A stretch of 8,386 nt of DNA from contig CANJOX010000130.1 of NCBI GenBank assembly GCA_947475795.1, positions 1-8,386 on the forward strand, written 5' to 3'. This stretch comes from Gemmatimonadota bacterium (lineage in GTDB: Bacteria; Gemmatimonadota; Gemmatimonadetes; Gemmatimonadales; Gemmatimonadaceae). The translations under genes and the position numbers were made by a program. The stretch's first letter is position 1, and the number at the start of each line of letters is the position of its first letter. Under the pieces are notes generated by a model, which saw only the letters and a list, made by a program, of their open reading frames with translations, did no database searches and was not told where the DNA came from. This document shows, piece after piece, positions 6,797 through 8,386 of the stretch.

Positions 6797-6867
6797 GCCC
6801 CGCCGCCCTACCGCTCCCGCACCACCTCGCGCACGCAGTCCACAAACGCCCGGGCCGGCCCCGACTG
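6797..6867 (-). repeat. Right copy of the 71-bp direct repeat, inside the oxyR 3' end
   Basis: Partner of 2037-2107 with one mismatch at 6850. It spans the last 19 oxyR codons, the stop at 6808-6810 and 11 bases beyond. If the enclosed block inserted here, this copy came with the block or was made by the event, and it restored the gene. Confidence 0.85.
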
Positions 6868-7695
6868 CCCCGCTCCCCGTCGCCACACCGCGACGATCTC
6901 GCGCTGCAACGGGTGGTCGGCCAGCGGCACGTACGCGCACTGCGGCGTGTTGTGGCGCACGGCGGCCATCGCCGGCACGATGGAGATGCCCACCCCCGCC
7001 CCCACCAGCTCCAGCACCGTGGCCAGCTGCGCGCTGCGACACACCACACTCGGCGACACCTGCCGGCTCGAGCAGAACCCCGCCACCTGCTCGCCGAGAC
7101 AGTGCGCCGGATCGAGCGTGACCGCCGGCGCATCGCGCAGCTGCGACATCGTGATGCGACCCGCGCGCGCCGCCGCATGCGACGCGGGCACCGCCACCAC
7201 CAGCGCATCGGTGCCCAGCACCTCGGTGTCCAGGTGCTCGAAGGGATACGGCAGCGCCGCAATCACGACGTCGAGCGCGCCGTCCAGCAGCAGCCGGGCC
7301 AGCACCGCACTGTAGTCCTCGCGCAGCTCCACGCGCACCGCCGTGTGACGCGCCCGCAGCCGCTGCACCGCCGCCGGCAGCACGTACGGCGCCACCGTGG
7401 GGATCGCCCCCACGCTCAACGTGCCCACCCCCGCCACCCGCTCGCGGCGGATCGCGTCCTCGGTGTCACGCACGTCGTCCAGAATGCGGCGCGCCCGCGG
7501 ATACAGCGCCTCCCCCGCCTCGGTGAGCGTCACCCCGCGCCCATGCCGGTCGAACAGTGGCGCCCCCAGATGCGTCTCGAGCCGCTGGATCTGCCCCGTG
7601 AGCGACGGCTGCGACACCCCCAGATGCCGCGCCGCCCGGCTCAGCGAGCCGGCGTCGGCGGTCTCCACAAATGCCCGCAGCAGATGCGTGTCCAT
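6808..7695 (-). CDS. oxyR: OxyR, LysR-family peroxide-sensing regulator
   Basis: 295 residues, the normal LysR length. The N-terminal winged helix-turn-helix spans about residues 1-60 (SLSRAARHLGVSQPSLTGQI then LFDR), followed by a linker helix and a two-lobed sensor domain. The segment HCLGEQVAGFC places C199 and C208 nine residues apart, the same residues and numbers as the disulfide pair of E. coli OxyR. H2O2 would oxidise C199, form the disulfide and switch the tetramer on DNA. Other cysteines (C219, C253, C287) are present. The gene is divergent from katG with 155 bases between the starts, the usual OxyR-target layout. The ATG at 7695 has only a distant GAGG upstream, so initiation may be weak. 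The last 19 codons are duplicated at 2037-2107. Confidence 0.92.
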   Translation of the reverse strand: MDTHLLRAFVETADAGSLSRAARHLGVSQPSLTGQIQRLETHLGAPLFDRHGRGVTLTEAGEALYPRARRILDDVRDTEDAIRRERVAGVGTLSVGAIPTVAPYVLPAAVQRLRARHTAVRVELREDYSAVLARLLLDGALDVVIAALPYPFEHLDTEVLGTDALVVAVPASHAAARAGRITMSQLRDAPAVTLDPAHCLGEQVAGFCSSRQVSPSVVCRSAQLATVLELVGAGVGISIVPAMAAVRHNTPQCAYVPLADHPLQREIVAVWRRGAGQSGPARAFVDCVREVVRER

Positions 7696-7703
7696 GCTGA
7701 ACT

Positions 7704-7740
7704 ATAAGCCTCGGCTATGGATTGTATAGCGTTTCCCCGA
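7704..7740. promoter_or_regulatory. OxyR-type operator between oxyR and katG
   Basis: The E. coli OxyR tetramer site is four elements, ATAG, CTAT, ATAG, CTAT, each separated by 7 bases. Here ATAA (7704-7707), CTAT (7715-7718) and ATAG (7726-7729) keep that exact 7-base spacing; the fourth slot (CCGA, 7737-7740) is poor. The middle pair forms a perfect GCTAT-N7-ATAGC inverted repeat (7714-7730). The site starts 9 bases from the oxyR start codon, which suits autoregulation. A weak katG promoter could follow at once, with TTGCGG (7741-7746) and TAACTT (7764-7769) spaced by 17, consistent with an activator-dependent promoter. That promoter assignment is tentative. Confidence 0.6.
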
Positions 7741-7766
7741 TTGCGGGCTATATCAGACACTCCTAA

Positions 7767-8386
<620 letters not shown>

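Larger units (their letters stand above)
6447..6807. other. Gene-free region between oxyR and the hydrolase operon
   Basis: 361 bases without a credible gene. The part nearest the hydrolase (6447-6593) must hold its promoter, although no clear hexamers are seen. It contains GGGAGG at 6457-6462 (the hydrolase ribosome site), a CGCAT-C-ATGCG palindrome at 6481-6491 and ATGCGAAC twice (6487-6494, 6521-6528), which could be operator material. The middle holds the inverted heptad arrays. Near the oxyR stop, GTGGG and CCCAC pair around a five-base loop (6781-6795); this lies 12 bases past the stop but has no T-run, so it is at best a weak terminator. Confidence 0.6.
2037..6867. other. Candidate islet bounded by 71-bp direct repeats of the oxyR 3' end
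   Basis: The two copies of the oxyR 3' end lie exactly 4,760 bases apart and enclose the hydrolase/PLD operon and the heptad-repeat gap. The copy at the right is part of the intact gene and the copy at the left is an orphan. That is the arrangement expected when a segment inserts at a gene's 3' end and supplies a replacement 3' end. Recombination between the repeats would delete the block and leave an intact oxyR. No integrase, transposase or terminal inverted repeat is visible, so this may be a passively acquired or integrase-less islet, or the product of a segmental duplication. Confidence 0.4.

Noticed and set aside
6447..7262. Longer start for the hydrolase, extending into oxyR
   Set aside because: The extension is Arg/Trp-rich, crosses the heptad repeats and oxyR, and a ribosome site plus signal sequence mark the start at 6446.
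6085..7707. 540-codon plus-strand open frame
   Set aside because: It runs antisense across oxyR and part of the hydrolase gene, is very rich in Arg and His, and has no recognisable motif. The opposite strand carries clear families, so this is a high-GC shadow.

Overview
The window is a visibly GC-rich bacterial chromosome segment with tightly packed genes and GC-rich third codon positions. The signal peptides, lipoproteins and PLD/hydrolase content point to a diderm soil- or water-type bacterium. Gemmatimonadota is my best guess, from overall protein style only, and is an inference.

Layout, left to right. (1) The last 29 codons of a plus-strand gene ending in a Cys-rich 'ICPDC' tail. (2) A minus-strand pair: a putative double OB-fold lipoprotein followed by a class I SAM-dependent methyltransferase. 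(3) A gap holding a stray copy of the last 19 codons, stop and short 3' flank of the oxyR gene that lies about 4.7 kb further right. (4) A minus-strand two-gene operon, coupled by an ATGA overlap: a membrane-anchored or lipoprotein alpha/beta hydrolase (DUF900-like) and a large exported phospholipase D-superfamily protein. (5) A roughly 360-base gap holding two inverted arrays of a 7-base repeat. (6) A minus-strand OxyR regulator with both redox cysteines. (7) A divergent, truncated katG (catalase-peroxidase). An OxyR-like operator sits between oxyR and katG.

Two themes stand out. The right end is a classic peroxide-response pair, OxyR sensing H2O2 and driving katG. The middle is a likely secreted lipid-attacking pair, PLD-like plus serine hydrolase. 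This pair lies exactly between two 71-base direct copies (one mismatch) of the oxyR 3' end. That is the geometry left when a DNA segment inserts at the 3' end of a gene and rebuilds it. The operon and the heptad-repeat gap may therefore be an acquired islet next to oxyR. No integrase or transposase is visible, so the mechanism is open.

Most other long open frames in the window lie antisense to these genes and are by-products of high GC content.
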